The notes under the pieces are model-generated. The model was not told where the DNA came from. It was given only the letters and a program-made list of their open reading frames with translations, and made no database searches. Of a stretch of DNA of 64,000 nucleotides, positions 1 to 7,366 are shown one piece after another. The DNA comes from Photobacterium halotolerans DSM 18316 (GTDB taxonomy: Bacteria > Pseudomonadota > Gammaproteobacteria > Enterobacterales > Vibrionaceae): NCBI RefSeq assembly GCF_000425165.1, contig NZ_AULG01000025.1, positions 1 through 64,000 of the forward strand, given 5' to 3'. The position numbers were made by a program, and so were the translations under genes. Each line of letters begins with the position of its first letter. Position 1 is the first letter of the stretch.

Positions 1-68
1 TGTGCTGAGAACACTAGTTACCTTTCCCAGATTGTGATTTATCGCCTGCGGGCGGTAGATAAAGCATT

Positions 69-188
69 TGCTTGGCGACCATAGCGTTGCGGACCCACCT
101 GATCCCATGCCGAACTCAGACGTGAAACGCAGCAGCGCCGATGGTAGTGTGGGGTCTCCCCATGTGAGAGTAGGACATCGCCAGGCTT
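69..188 (+). rRNA. rrf: 5S ribosomal RNA
   Basis: A 120-nt 5S rRNA of the large ribosomal subunit. It shows the typical gamma-proteobacterial core with CCGAACTCAGA at about 109-119 and GATGGTAGTGTGGGGTCTCC at about 141-160. The ends TGCTTGGCGA and TCGCCAGGCTT pair as the terminal helix I. Bases 1-68 look like the 23S-5S spacer of the same operon; no 23S sequence is recognisable. Downstream, 189-469 holds no gene, only small hairpins such as 241-254 (TGTGC/GCACA) and 400-416 (GCATAC/GTATGC), probably processing sites before the tRNA. The exact ends may be off by one or two bases. Confidence 0.96.
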
Positions 189-469
189 TCATTGCCCATC
201 TTGGGTGATAGCTCGCATCTTTTGATACTTGCGATGCTCATGTGCTAATGCACACTGCGCTTCTCAGTTCAAAATCTGCATCGCATCACGCAAGATGACC
301 GAAACAAAGCAGTAAGCGTAAGACTTTGTTTGAAAGATATTTCCTGGGAAACGCAGGAATTTTTGATGAGCTCAAGGCATTCAAAAGATGAACGAAGGAG
401 CATACATAAAGTATGCGACTGAGTGAAGAATGCAGAATAACGACGAGCACATTGAAAATAACCAGTTTC

Positions 470-546
470 GGAGCGGTAGTTCAGTTGGTTAGAATACCGG
501 CCTGTCACGCCGGGGGTCGCGGGTTCGAGTCCCGTCCGCTCCGCCA
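470..546 (+). tRNA. tRNA-Asp (GTC)
   Basis: A 77-nt tRNA including an encoded CCA end. The acceptor stem is GGAGCGG/CCGCTCC, the T arm carries GGTTCGAGTCC, and the anticodon GTC at 504-506 lies in the loop CTGTCAC, giving aspartate. It lies 281 bp after the 5S gene with no visible promoter of its own, so it is probably a distal tRNA of the rRNA operon and is cut from that transcript. An intrinsic terminator follows directly. Confidence 0.97.
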
Positions 547-557
547 CTTCTTAGAGA

Positions 558-585
558 AACCCAGTCAGCAATGGCTGGGTTTTTT
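558..585 (+). terminator. Intrinsic terminator of the rRNA/tRNA-Asp operon
   Basis: The stem AACCCAGTCA / TGGCTGGGTT (one G-T wobble) has a GCAA tetraloop at 568-571 and is followed by a run of T. It lies 11 bases after the tRNA-Asp CCA end and is a strong rho-independent terminator. The gap 586-766 that follows shows no gene, only a small hairpin at about 653-667. Confidence 0.9.
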
Positions 586-766
586 GCTATCTGGCGTTTG
601 TAATTTGTTCGACTGCTCGTTACTTATTGAAACCTCATGACACGCCTCTGAACCCGTTATAGCGGGTAGAAACTGGTTACAATTTGGTTGGTTAAGCGCT
701 TGCCTTAGGTGTGAGGCTGTGAGAGGGTTAGGGCAATTTTTCTGGGATGATTAAAGATAATTCGCC

Positions 767-1084
767 ATGAGTTTATTCTACGAGCGGCAAGAAACCGCTG
801 ATTCTGTCACTATTACACTGAAACCGCATTCCTTGTACCTGATGCTGGTGATGCTCGCGATCTGGTTAGGGAATGATTTCTTGTTAAAGTCAGCCTCCAT
901 GGCGCAAATCATCATGCCAATATTTATTGTGTTTATGGTGATACGCTTCTTTTCGTTAGTCAGAATACAGCGTGAAGTGCTGGTTGCAATGAAGCAGGGA
1001 CGGGTTACCACTCAGGGCAGCAAGTTCTCTTTCACTAATCCGTTTCGTTATGTGATTCAAAAAGCGCAGAGCTCCGAGTCCTAA
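767..1084 (+). CDS. Small membrane protein of unknown function
   Basis: A 105-residue protein I do not recognise. A hydrophobic core at residues 22-62 probably forms two membrane segments (LYLMLVMLAIWLGNDFLL and AQIIMPIFIVFMVIRFF), followed by a basic, soluble C-terminal tail of about 40 residues. The ATG at 767 has only a weak upstream purine stretch (TTAAAGATAA). It stands alone, followed by a hairpin terminator, so it is probably a single-gene unit. Function cannot be inferred. Confidence 0.7.
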   Translation: MSLFYERQETADSVTITLKPHSLYLMLVMLAIWLGNDFLLKSASMAQIIMPIFIVFMVIRFFSLVRIQREVLVAMKQGRVTTQGSKFSFTNPFRYVIQKAQSSES

Positions 1085-1100
1085 GTCTTTCACTTCATGA

Positions 1101-1131
1101 AATAGCCGTAAAACAGTGCGGCTATTCTTTC
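1101..1131 (+). terminator. Hairpin terminator after the small membrane protein gene
   Basis: The inverted repeat AATAGCCG (1101-1108) / CGGCTATT (1119-1126) is followed by CTTTCCTG. The stem is perfect but the T tract is weak. It lies 17 bp after the stop at 1084. Confidence 0.65.
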
Positions 1132-1223
1132 CTGTCAGGACATAGCTCCTGTTGCCAATGATGGCTTATTCCTGGCCAGTATGCAGGCATAATATCTGTG
1201 TTGTTATCGATATAGAGAAATGT

Positions 1224-2426
1224 ATGCCAGCATTCAATTGGAAACCCCTGTTATTTGCTTGTTTGATTGTCAGTATTGGTCAGCTCAGTCTTGGCCTGGT
1301 GTTTCCATTGTTACCCTGGATCGGACAGGATCTGACATTGACCTCAGATCAAACACAGCTTCTGGTTGCCATTTATCTGTTAGGTTTTGGTCCCTCACAG
1401 CTGGTTTATGGTCCGCTTTCTGATGTGCTGGGTCGTCGGCCGGTATTGCTTGCTGGGGTGATGATAGCTTTGTTCGGTGTTGCGCTGGCGATTTTCAACG
1501 CGGAATCGTTTTCCGGATTATTGCTTGGACGCTTTATTCAGGGCTGTGGGGCAGGCAGTGTTTCTGTCCTGGCCAGGGCGACAATCCGGGATAGCTACCA
1601 GAAGCAGAATCTGGCAAAAGCCATGACTTGGTTAGCCATTGTTGCCGCATTTACTCCCATTATGGCCCCAGTGATTGGCGGTATGGTTAATCATTATCTG
1701 GGTTGGCTTTCAGTTTTTGTGCTGCTTATTGCTTACATCGCACTGGTTTGGTTATTGCTTGTATTTAGCTTTCGCGAAACCTTAAAGACAGCGGGTGTGC
1801 CACCTTCAGTTAAGCAACTTGCGGGTAATTACCTGTCTTTGTTTAAAGACCGCCACTTCCTGACATTTGCCGGTATAGGCTGGATCAATTTTGCCATGGT
1901 TGTGCTGGCAATTTCCATGATGCCCTACATTATGCAAGTGCAGTTAGGGATAAGCTCTGACCAGTATGCAATGTGGGCTATGGTGCCGGCTTGCGGACTG
2001 CTTTTTGGTGGTTTGCTGTGTCAGCGCTTACGGCCAAAGTTGGGGACAGCAAGCATGTTGCAGCTGGCACCTTTGATGCAATTGGTCTCGGCTGCTGTGT
2101 ATGTGTTGGCCCCGTCAGACCCGGTCTGGATGTCAGTGGCCCATTTTCTGCTGGCGATGACAAACGGCATTGCTTTTCCGTGTGCACAGTCGATGCTATT
2201 GGTTCCGTACGGTGAAAAAGCAGGGACTGTGTCTGCGTTATCCGGGGCTTGCCAGATGGTTGCGGCGTCTGTTATCAGCCATTGCCTGTTACAGCTGGGG
2301 ATCAGCCAGCCCTGGCACCTTGGGGCAGTATTGCTGAGCGCCGCATTCCTTGGAATCGTATTAGTGAACCTGGGGGTAAGAAGCGAATCAGGGCGTCAGG
2401 CATCGCTGGAACTGAGCCAGCCTTGA
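1224..2426 (+). CDS. MFS multidrug efflux transporter, EmrD/Bcr-CflA type
   Basis: A 400-residue, 12-helix major facilitator of the drug:H+ antiporter-1 group, expected to expel toxic compounds across the inner membrane using the proton gradient. Visible marks are the loop 2-3 signature GPLSDVLGRRPVLLAGV at about residues 62-78, the helix-4 stretch GRFIQGCGAGSVSVLARATIRD, and the helix-5 motif-C-like AAFTPIMAPVIGG. Length fits EmrD. The ATG at 1224 (MPAFNWKPLL) is chosen because it begins just before helix 1 and follows GAGAAA; an upstream in-frame ATG at 1152 would add 24 residues unlike the family. The substrate cannot be told from sequence. Confidence 0.88.
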   Translation: MPAFNWKPLLFACLIVSIGQLSLGLVFPLLPWIGQDLTLTSDQTQLLVAIYLLGFGPSQLVYGPLSDVLGRRPVLLAGVMIALFGVALAIFNAESFSGLLLGRFIQGCGAGSVSVLARATIRDSYQKQNLAKAMTWLAIVAAFTPIMAPVIGGMVNHYLGWLSVFVLLIAYIALVWLLLVFSFRETLKTAGVPPSVKQLAGNYLSLFKDRHFLTFAGIGWINFAMVVLAISMMPYIMQVQLGISSDQYAMWAMVPACGLLFGGLLCQRLRPKLGTASMLQLAPLMQLVSAAVYVLAPSDPVWMSVAHFLLAMTNGIAFPCAQSMLLVPYGEKAGTVSALSGACQMVAASVISHCLLQLGISQPWHLGAVLLSAAFLGIVLVNLGVRSESGRQASLELSQP

Positions 2427-2439
2427 TAAAAACGTCAGA

Positions 2440-2454
2440 TGAGAAACTTTCTCA
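2440..2454. promoter_or_regulatory. 15-bp perfect palindrome before the lipoprotein gene
   Basis: TGAGAAACTTTCTCA is a perfect inverted repeat around a single central C. It sits 59 bp before the lipoprotein start and 13 bp after the MFS stop. It could be an operator or a weak hairpin; no T tract follows. Confidence 0.3.
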
Positions 2455-2512
2455 CTCCAGAGATATTCTTCCATACTTAAGACACCGGATCGCAGTTGGC
2501 TGAGGAGGTCGT

Positions 2513-2839
2513 ATGCGTCAGCTGATCTGTTTGGTGGTGATTATTGTGCTATCGGCTTGTGTCAGTCAGTATGAGGCTAACTTGTCTCAGCATGGAGAAT
2601 GGCAGGAGCTGGGGGCTTATCACGGAGAGTATGGCTATCAGGAGTGGGAAAAAAAACGCCTGGACCGGCTTGGCGTGATGTCTGAATCTGATTATGAAAA
2701 ATACCGCGCGGGCTATCTGCAGGGGCGATATGAGTACTGCACGGGCAAGAAAACAGTGACCACAGCGCTTAATCCAGGTTATCCGGATGAATGCCGGCAA
2801 GATGCCAGTCAGTTCGGGCTGGCGGAAAGAGGCTACTGA
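2513..2839 (+). CDS. DUF2799-type lipoprotein
   Basis: A 108-residue predicted lipoprotein. The N-terminus MRQLICLVVIIVLSAC ends in a lipobox LSAC with the modified cysteine at residue 16, so export and lipidation are expected. The mature part has the pattern W..LGAYHGEYGY, then DYEKYRAGYLQGRYEYC and NPGYPDEC, which resembles the DUF2799 family. Function is unknown. The start follows a strong ribosome binding site (TGAGGAGGTCGT). A bidirectional terminator separates it from dapD on the other strand. Confidence 0.82.
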   Translation: MRQLICLVVIIVLSACVSQYEANLSQHGEWQELGAYHGEYGYQEWEKKRLDRLGVMSESDYEKYRAGYLQGRYEYCTGKKTVTTALNPGYPDECRQDASQFGLAERGY

Positions 2840-2850
2840 TACCGATAAGA

Positions 2851-2873
2851 AAGGCTGCCATCGGCAGCCTTTT
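2851..2873. terminator. Bidirectional terminator between the lipoprotein gene and dapD
   Basis: AAGGCTGCC / GGCAGCCTT with an ATC loop (2860-2862), flanked by A residues on the left and TTTT on the right, so it can stop both converging transcripts. Confidence 0.9.
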
Positions 2874-2899
2874 GCGATCTTTCACTCAGTGATGGAGGA

Positions 2900-3931
2900 T
2901 CAGTTGTTGCTGTGCAGTTCGCTGTTCAGTTCAACCGCGGTTTTATTGGTCAAACATTCGATCGCACCACTTACTGAGTTACGACGGAACAGCAGATCGG
3001 ACTTGCCGGCCAGATCGCGCGCCTTGACGGTTTCAACGACATTGCCATCTGCATCCAGCATAGTCACTTTGGTGCCTGCGGTGACATACAAGCCAGACTC
3101 AATGGTACAACGATCGCCAAGCGGGAAGCCCAGACCGGCATTGGCACCCAGCAGGCTGTTTTCACCAATCGAAATCACCACTTTGCCGCCGCCGCTCAGG
3201 GTACCCATGATAGAAGCGCCGCCGCCGATATCGGAACCATCGCCGACCACAACACCGGCAGAAATACGGCCTTCAACCATGCTCACACCTGTTGTACCGG
3301 CATTGAAGTTGATAAAGCCTTCGTGCATCACAGTCGTACCTTCACCGACGTGAGCACCGAGGCGAACACGGGAGGTATCGGCAATTCGCACGCCAGCCGG
3401 CACTATGTAATCGACCATTTTCGGGAATTTATCAACGCAATCGACGCTCAGCACCTCGCCGCTCAGGCGAGCTTCAATCTGACGCTCTGCCAGTTCCGGC
3501 AGATCAATCGGGCCCTGATTGGTCCAGGCAATGTTGTGCAGCAAACCGAAGATACCGTCCAGTACCAGGCCATGAGGCTTAACCAATCGCTGAGAGATCA
3601 ATTGCAGTTTCAGGAAGCCTTCAGCAACAGAAGCCGGCGCCGCATCAGCAGCCAGAATGACTACCACGAGAGGCTGGCTGGATTGTGCCGCTTTTTCAGC
3701 AAAACCCGCACTGGCTTGCTCGCCATTCGCTGCGAAAGCGCCGGCGAGTTCAGCGGCCTGAGCCGGGGTAATCTCAATGGCTTGATTGCCTTCCTGATAA
3801 TCAACAACTGTTGCGATGGCATCAACCAGGGCTTGAGCCGGATTCAGCAGCGGGGTCGGGAAGAAAGCTTCAATGATTTTACCGTCACGGTTTTTGGTCG
3901 CGGTACCCAGGGCTAGAGAAAATGTCGCCAT
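2900..3931 (-). CDS. dapD: 2,3,4,5-tetrahydropyridine-2,6-dicarboxylate N-succinyltransferase
   Basis: Transfers succinyl from succinyl-CoA to tetrahydrodipicolinate in the succinylase branch of the meso-diaminopimelate/lysine pathway; cytoplasmic. At 343 residues it belongs to the long DapD type seen in Vibrio and Pseudomonas rather than the 274-residue E. coli type. The N-terminal domain precedes a left-handed beta-helix visible as hexapeptide repeats between about residues 195 and 290 (for example VRLGAHVGEGTTVMHEGFIN and GDGSDIGGGASIMGTLSGGG). The ATG at 3931 follows GGAGACC. It appears to be transcribed alone, with 205 bp of upstream spacer in which I see no clear operator. Confidence 0.96.
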   Translation of the reverse strand: MATFSLALGTATKNRDGKIIEAFFPTPLLNPAQALVDAIATVVDYQEGNQAIEITPAQAAELAGAFAANGEQASAGFAEKAAQSSQPLVVVILAADAAPASVAEGFLKLQLISQRLVKPHGLVLDGIFGLLHNIAWTNQGPIDLPELAERQIEARLSGEVLSVDCVDKFPKMVDYIVPAGVRIADTSRVRLGAHVGEGTTVMHEGFINFNAGTTGVSMVEGRISAGVVVGDGSDIGGGASIMGTLSGGGKVVISIGENSLLGANAGLGFPLGDRCTIESGLYVTAGTKVTMLDADGNVVETVKARDLAGKSDLLFRRNSVSGAIECLTNKTAVELNSELHSNN

Positions 3932-4136
3932 GATGAAATGGTCTCCATGTCAAAAGGGATAACGACTGCAATCTACGGGCAGTCTGTCTGATATTGAAAA
4001 AGTTAGATGTTCCCATCATAAAGAGACTGAACGGGATATTGAAGGGGAAATCTGCCATTCATAGCAAAATGACTGAGAAATGACGAAAATCCGCACTTAA
4101 CCACATATAAAGTCAGTGTTTGTGAATAAACACGGA

Positions 4137-4161
4137 AATAAAAAACCTCCCGGCGGAGGTT
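4137..4161 (-). terminator. Intrinsic terminator of yebG
   Basis: Read on the minus strand: AACCTCC, loop GCCG, GGAGGTT, then TTTTATT. It lies 27 bp beyond the yebG stop. A second small inverted repeat, GTGTTT/AAACAC, lies just beyond at 4116-4133. Confidence 0.88.
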
Positions 4162-4187
4162 TATTATTTATCGTCAAGGGGATTGAC

Positions 4188-4490
4188 TCAGGCGGCTTCG
4201 CTGTCAGCGTCGTCTTGCACGGCTTCGGGTTTTACCGCTTTCTTTTTAGCTGCGGGTTTGGCTTTTTTTGCCCCCAGCGCGACGAGGACTTTTTCACGCT
4301 CTTGTGCCAGGAATAGCGCTAATTCTTCCTGTTTGGCTTCGTCTTCAAGCAGTTTGCTTTCACTCAGAACCGCAAACAGCTCGTCAGCCATATCCAACAT
4401 TTTATCGTAGGCATCAGCTTCAGATTTAGAGGTAAAAGTCATCTTCTCTTCTCCGTTGCGCTCTACTACATATTTGACGATAACAGCCAT
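4188..4490 (-). CDS. yebG: YebG family SOS-inducible protein
   Basis: A 100-residue protein matching YebG, a small DNA-damage-induced protein of unknown biochemical role. The conserved part is MAVIVKYVVERNGEEKMTFT followed by SKSEADAYDKMLDMADEL. The C-terminal 30 residues are rich in lysine, alanine and acidic residues and look disordered. The ATG at 4490 is chosen because it starts the conserved block and follows AGGAGAGGG; a longer reading frame upstream has no support. A LexA-type site lies 27-42 bp upstream, so SOS control is expected. Confidence 0.93.
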   Translation of the reverse strand: MAVIVKYVVERNGEEKMTFTSKSEADAYDKMLDMADELFAVLSESKLLEDEAKQEELALFLAQEREKVLVALGAKKAKPAAKKKAVKPEAVQDDADSEAA

Positions 4491-4516
4491 GGTCACCCTC
4501 TCCTGATATTGATTAA

Positions 4517-4532
4517 CTGGTTTTTTATACAG
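4517..4532 (-). promoter_or_regulatory. LexA (SOS) box of yebG
   Basis: Minus-strand CTGTATAAAAAACCAG matches the LexA consensus CTGT-N8-ACAG except that the second half reads CCAG. It sits 27 bp before the yebG ATG and 49 bp before the divergent gene at 4581, so it could influence both. Confidence 0.8.
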
Positions 4533-4580
4533 TAGGATAAGGGCATAGTCCAGTGCTGAGTTCTGACAGAAGGTGTTCTT

Positions 4581-5270
4581 GTGAGCCTGAGAGAAAAATT
4601 TGAACAAATTTATACCCGTGCCGCTGATCGCAAAGGGGGAGAAGCGGCGTTGGAAAGCCTGTTGTCGACCCCGCTTAGCGCAGAGGCGTTGACCGCCATT
4701 GCCGATGATCGCTGGCTGGCCGCCTTTACGCAGAAAGTATTCCAGTCAGGGATGAGCTGGAAAGTGGTCAGGCAAAAGTGGGACGGCTTTGAATCAGTCT
4801 TTTTTGGCTTTGATATAGAAAAGTTGTTGCTGGTACCGAACGAAATGTGGGAGCGAAAAGCCACCGATCCGGCCATTATCCGTCATCTCGGCAAAGTTAT
4901 GACGATTCCGGACAATGCGTACATGATTCACAGGGCCGCGAAAGAGCACGGCTCGTTTGCGGCTATGGTCGCAGCGTGGCCATCGGATGACATTATCGGC
5001 TTATGGCACTATCTGAAACGCAAAGGTAAGCGTTTGGGCGGCAATACCGGCCCCTATACGCTACGGGTGATGGGCAAAGATACGTTTATCCTCAGCCAGG
5101 ATGTTGAAGCTTATCTGCGCAGTACCGGAATCATTGATGGCGGTCGGGACACCCAGCGCTCCCTGTCGGCGGCACAGGCGGCGTTTAACGACTGGCAGCA
5201 GGAATCGGGCCGGCCTTTATGTCAGATCAGCCAGATCATTGCCTTCAGTGGCGGTGATAACCGGATCTGA
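4581..5270 (+). CDS. DNA-3-methyladenine glycosylase I-like (Tag-related) protein
   Basis: A 229-residue protein related to the Tag family of alkylation-repair glycosylases. The conserved core FQSGMSWKVVRQKWDGFESV at about residues 54-73 aligns with QQAGLSWITVLKKRENYRAC of E. coli Tag, and a helix-hairpin-helix-like stretch GGNTGPYTLRVMGKDTFILS lies at about 154-173. Unlike Tag, the N-terminal CGW zinc ligand is absent, no Cys/His pair ends the protein, and the position of the catalytic Glu38 appears to be Lys. It is therefore a divergent relative whose activity is uncertain. It starts at GTG 4581, divergent from yebG across the LexA box, and its 3' end overlaps the convergent LysR gene by 54 bp. 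Confidence 0.75.
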   Translation: MSLREKFEQIYTRAADRKGGEAALESLLSTPLSAEALTAIADDRWLAAFTQKVFQSGMSWKVVRQKWDGFESVFFGFDIEKLLLVPNEMWERKATDPAIIRHLGKVMTIPDNAYMIHRAAKEHGSFAAMVAAWPSDDIIGLWHYLKRKGKRLGGNTGPYTLRVMGKDTFILSQDVEAYLRSTGIIDGGRDTQRSLSAAQAAFNDWQQESGRPLCQISQIIAFSGGDNRI

Positions 5271-6155
5271 GCCCGGTTGCCATTGCTGGCAGAATGCAAT
5301 AAAGGCAGATAACAGCGGGCTGTTGTATTTGTCTTTGTGGTACAGCAGCCAGTATTGTCTTTGCTTGCTCAGCGTGATGGGCAGTTCAGCCACGCGCTTT
5401 TCCTGTACCGCATGATGGACCGCGCGCCGCGATAAACAGGTCAGGCCCAGTCCGGCGGCGACGCTGTTGATGATGGCTTCTGTGGTGTTGAGCTCAAAGG
5501 CCAGCTGCCAGTTATCAATTCCCGGGGCGAGATGATGCAGGAAATAATCCCGGGTGCCGGATCCGGCTTCCCTGAGTACCCATTCCGAGTGTTCAAGATC
5601 TGACAGAGACAGCTTGTTTTTGGTCAGCAGCGGGTGCTCGGGATGACCGATAATTACCATCTCATCCTTAAGCCAAGGTTGGCTTACCAAGTGTTTTTCT
5701 GTGACCCGGCCTTCGACCAGTCCGATATCCAGTTCAAAATCACCTAACTTTTTCGCGATGGCCGCGGTATTGCCGATCAATAGCGACTGATCTTTGTGGC
5801 TTGAATAAGCCCTGAAATCGCGCAACAAGAAAGGCGTGAGCTGATTACCCACGGTATCGCTGGAACCCACGGCCAAGCTGCCGGACAGCGCACCGGTTTG
5901 TGTGAAGAGTTGCTCAATACTCTGGCTGCGCTGGAGCAGTTCATCGGCCAGAGGCAACAGGCGCTTGCCTTCGCTGTTGAGGGTCAGCCGGTTGCTATGG
6001 CGATCAAACAGGGGCTGGCTGAGCTGTTTTTCCAGCTCGGCCAGCGCCATGCTGACAGCCGGCTTGGTCAGGAACAGCCGCTCGGCGGCAGCAGTAATAG
6101 TTTTTTCCTGTGCCACGGCCACGAAGACTCTCAATTGTTTCAGCGCAATGTTCAT
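5217..6155 (-). CDS. LysR-family transcriptional regulator
   Basis: A 312-residue LysR-type regulator. The N-terminal winged helix-turn-helix is at residues 3-62 (LKQLRVFVAVAQEKTITAAA, then ERLFLTKPAVSMALAELEKQ). The effector domain follows, with the typical glycine-rich stretch REAGSGTRDYFLHHL at about 193-207. It is divergent from the TDT transporter gene at 6291, and a perfect palindrome lies 15 bp upstream of its ATG, so the likely target is that transporter and itself. The arrangement resembles other LysR/membrane-transporter pairs, but the inducer cannot be read from sequence. The ribosome binding site is AAAGAGC. Its 3' end overlaps the Tag-like gene. Confidence 0.9.
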   Translation of the reverse strand: MNIALKQLRVFVAVAQEKTITAAAERLFLTKPAVSMALAELEKQLSQPLFDRHSNRLTLNSEGKRLLPLADELLQRSQSIEQLFTQTGALSGSLAVGSSDTVGNQLTPFLLRDFRAYSSHKDQSLLIGNTAAIAKKLGDFELDIGLVEGRVTEKHLVSQPWLKDEMVIIGHPEHPLLTKNKLSLSDLEHSEWVLREAGSGTRDYFLHHLAPGIDNWQLAFELNTTEAIINSVAAGLGLTCLSRRAVHHAVQEKRVAELPITLSKQRQYWLLYHKDKYNSPLLSAFIAFCQQWQPGSDPVITATEGNDLADLT

Positions 6156-6169
6156 AGTCGCTCTTTATA

Positions 6170-6188
6170 GGTTAAATTAAATTTAACC
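6170..6188. promoter_or_regulatory. Perfect 19-bp palindrome, probable LysR operator
   Basis: GGTTAAATTAAATTTAACC is a perfect inverted repeat around a central A, lying between the divergent LysR and TDT genes. It contains T-N11-A spacing typical of LysR boxes, and the AT-rich flank would suit overlapping divergent promoters. Confidence 0.7.
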
Positions 6189-6290
6189 TTTGTTTAAATT
6201 TATTCAATTATTCTAAACCATGTGAGAGAAGTACACTGCCTCTATCGATAAAAAGAACAAAAACGAATCGGATGTGATGGAGAGCAAATC

Positions 6291-7262
6291 ATGAATCAAG
6301 CCTGGAAAAATCGGTTTACCTTGATGCCGACACCCATGGCCGGGCTGGCTCTGGCCATTGCCAGCTTGGGCTGGTGCTGGGAGAATGCGGCGCCATTGCA
6401 CGGGATGGCGCAAACGGGCAGTGCCGTCATTGCCGCTGTGATGCTGCTGGGGCTGGCGCTGAAGTTTGTCTTACACCCTCAGCTACTGTGGCAGGATTTG
6501 AAGCACCCTGTGGTTGGCAGTGTGGTGCCTACTTTTTCGATGGCGCTCATGGTGGTATCCCATGCGCTGGCGACATATCTGCCGCTTGCCGGGTTAGTAT
6601 TGTGGCTGGCGGCTGTGGTCTTGCATCTGGCGTTTTTAGCCTGCTTTGTCTTCCACCGCTTGAGCCGGTTTGAGCTGCACCATATGGTGCCCAGCTGGTT
6701 TGTGCCGCCTGTGGGGATCATCGTGGCTGATGTCACTTTTCCGGGGGGCGCCCTGGCACCCTTGGCACAGGGGGTAATGGTGTTTGGCCTGAGTGCTTAT
6801 GCTCTGATGCTGCCTGTGATGTTATACCGGCTGATTTTCTGTCATCAAGTGCCGGATGCGGCCAAGCCGACCATTGCGATTTTGGCGGCACCGGCCAGTT
6901 TGTCGCTGGCGGGTTATCTGACAGTGACGGCGCACCCTTCAGTGTTACTGGTAGCGCTGCTGGCGAGTATCGGATTGCTGATGACGCTGGTGATTTATCT
7001 GGCCTTCTTCAGACTCTTGCGATTACCCTTCAGTCCGGCTTATGCCGCGTTTACGTTCCCTATGGTGATCGGGGCGACGGCCTTGTACAAAACGGCTCAC
7101 TGGATGAGCACTCAGCCCCTGCTGGCCGACTACGTGCACCAGGTTCAGGTGCTGGCGCTGGCCGAGCTGTTAATCGCTACTGTGGTGGTCAGTTATGTCA
7201 TAGTGCGCTATCTGGCCCATTATTGCACCGCTGAGGCAGGTTACCGCAGAGCAGCAATGTAA
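6291..7262 (+). CDS. TDT (TehA/SLAC1-like) family transporter
   Basis: A 323-residue inner-membrane protein with about ten hydrophobic segments, resembling the tellurite-resistance/dicarboxylate (TDT) family that includes TehA and SLAC1-type anion channels. Characteristic are the N-terminal PTPMAGLALAIASLGWCW at about residues 14-31, the segment FELHHMVPSWFVPPVGIIVAD at about 127-147, and FTFPMVIGATALYKTA near 250. Substrates of the family are organic or inorganic anions; which one applies here is unknown. The ATG follows GATGGAGAGCAAATC. Divergent from the LysR regulator across a palindromic operator, by which it is probably controlled. Confidence 0.85.
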   Translation: MNQAWKNRFTLMPTPMAGLALAIASLGWCWENAAPLHGMAQTGSAVIAAVMLLGLALKFVLHPQLLWQDLKHPVVGSVVPTFSMALMVVSHALATYLPLAGLVLWLAAVVLHLAFLACFVFHRLSRFELHHMVPSWFVPPVGIIVADVTFPGGALAPLAQGVMVFGLSAYALMLPVMLYRLIFCHQVPDAAKPTIAILAAPASLSLAGYLTVTAHPSVLLVALLASIGLLMTLVIYLAFFRLLRLPFSPAYAAFTFPMVIGATALYKTAHWMSTQPLLADYVHQVQVLALAELLIATVVVSYVIVRYLAHYCTAEAGYRRAAM

Positions 7263-7304
7263 CGCATTGAAGCCAAAGGGCGGCGGTCATCACAGGTCGC
7301 ACTG

Positions 7305-7333
7305 TTTACACCCTGCGTGCCTTGGTAGACAAT
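7305..7333 (+). promoter_or_regulatory. Candidate sigma-70 promoter of recC
   Basis: -35 TTTACA (7305-7310), 17-bp spacer, -10 GACAAT (7328-7333), 33 bp before the recC start. Read by eye only. Confidence 0.4.
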
Positions 7334-7366
7334 CATGGCATTATTCTCTGCCAGCGAGCCTGATGC

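Noticed and set aside
1..68. 3' end of 23S rRNA
   Set aside because: The bases look like the 23S-5S spacer; I could not identify any 23S helix.
1152..1223. Longer N-terminus of the EmrD-like transporter
   Set aside because: The added 24 residues are polar and unlike the family; the ATG at 1224 lies just before helix 1.
2787..3916. Long plus-strand frames opposite dapD
   Set aside because: They are antisense shadows of a clearly identified enzyme and carry no domain features.
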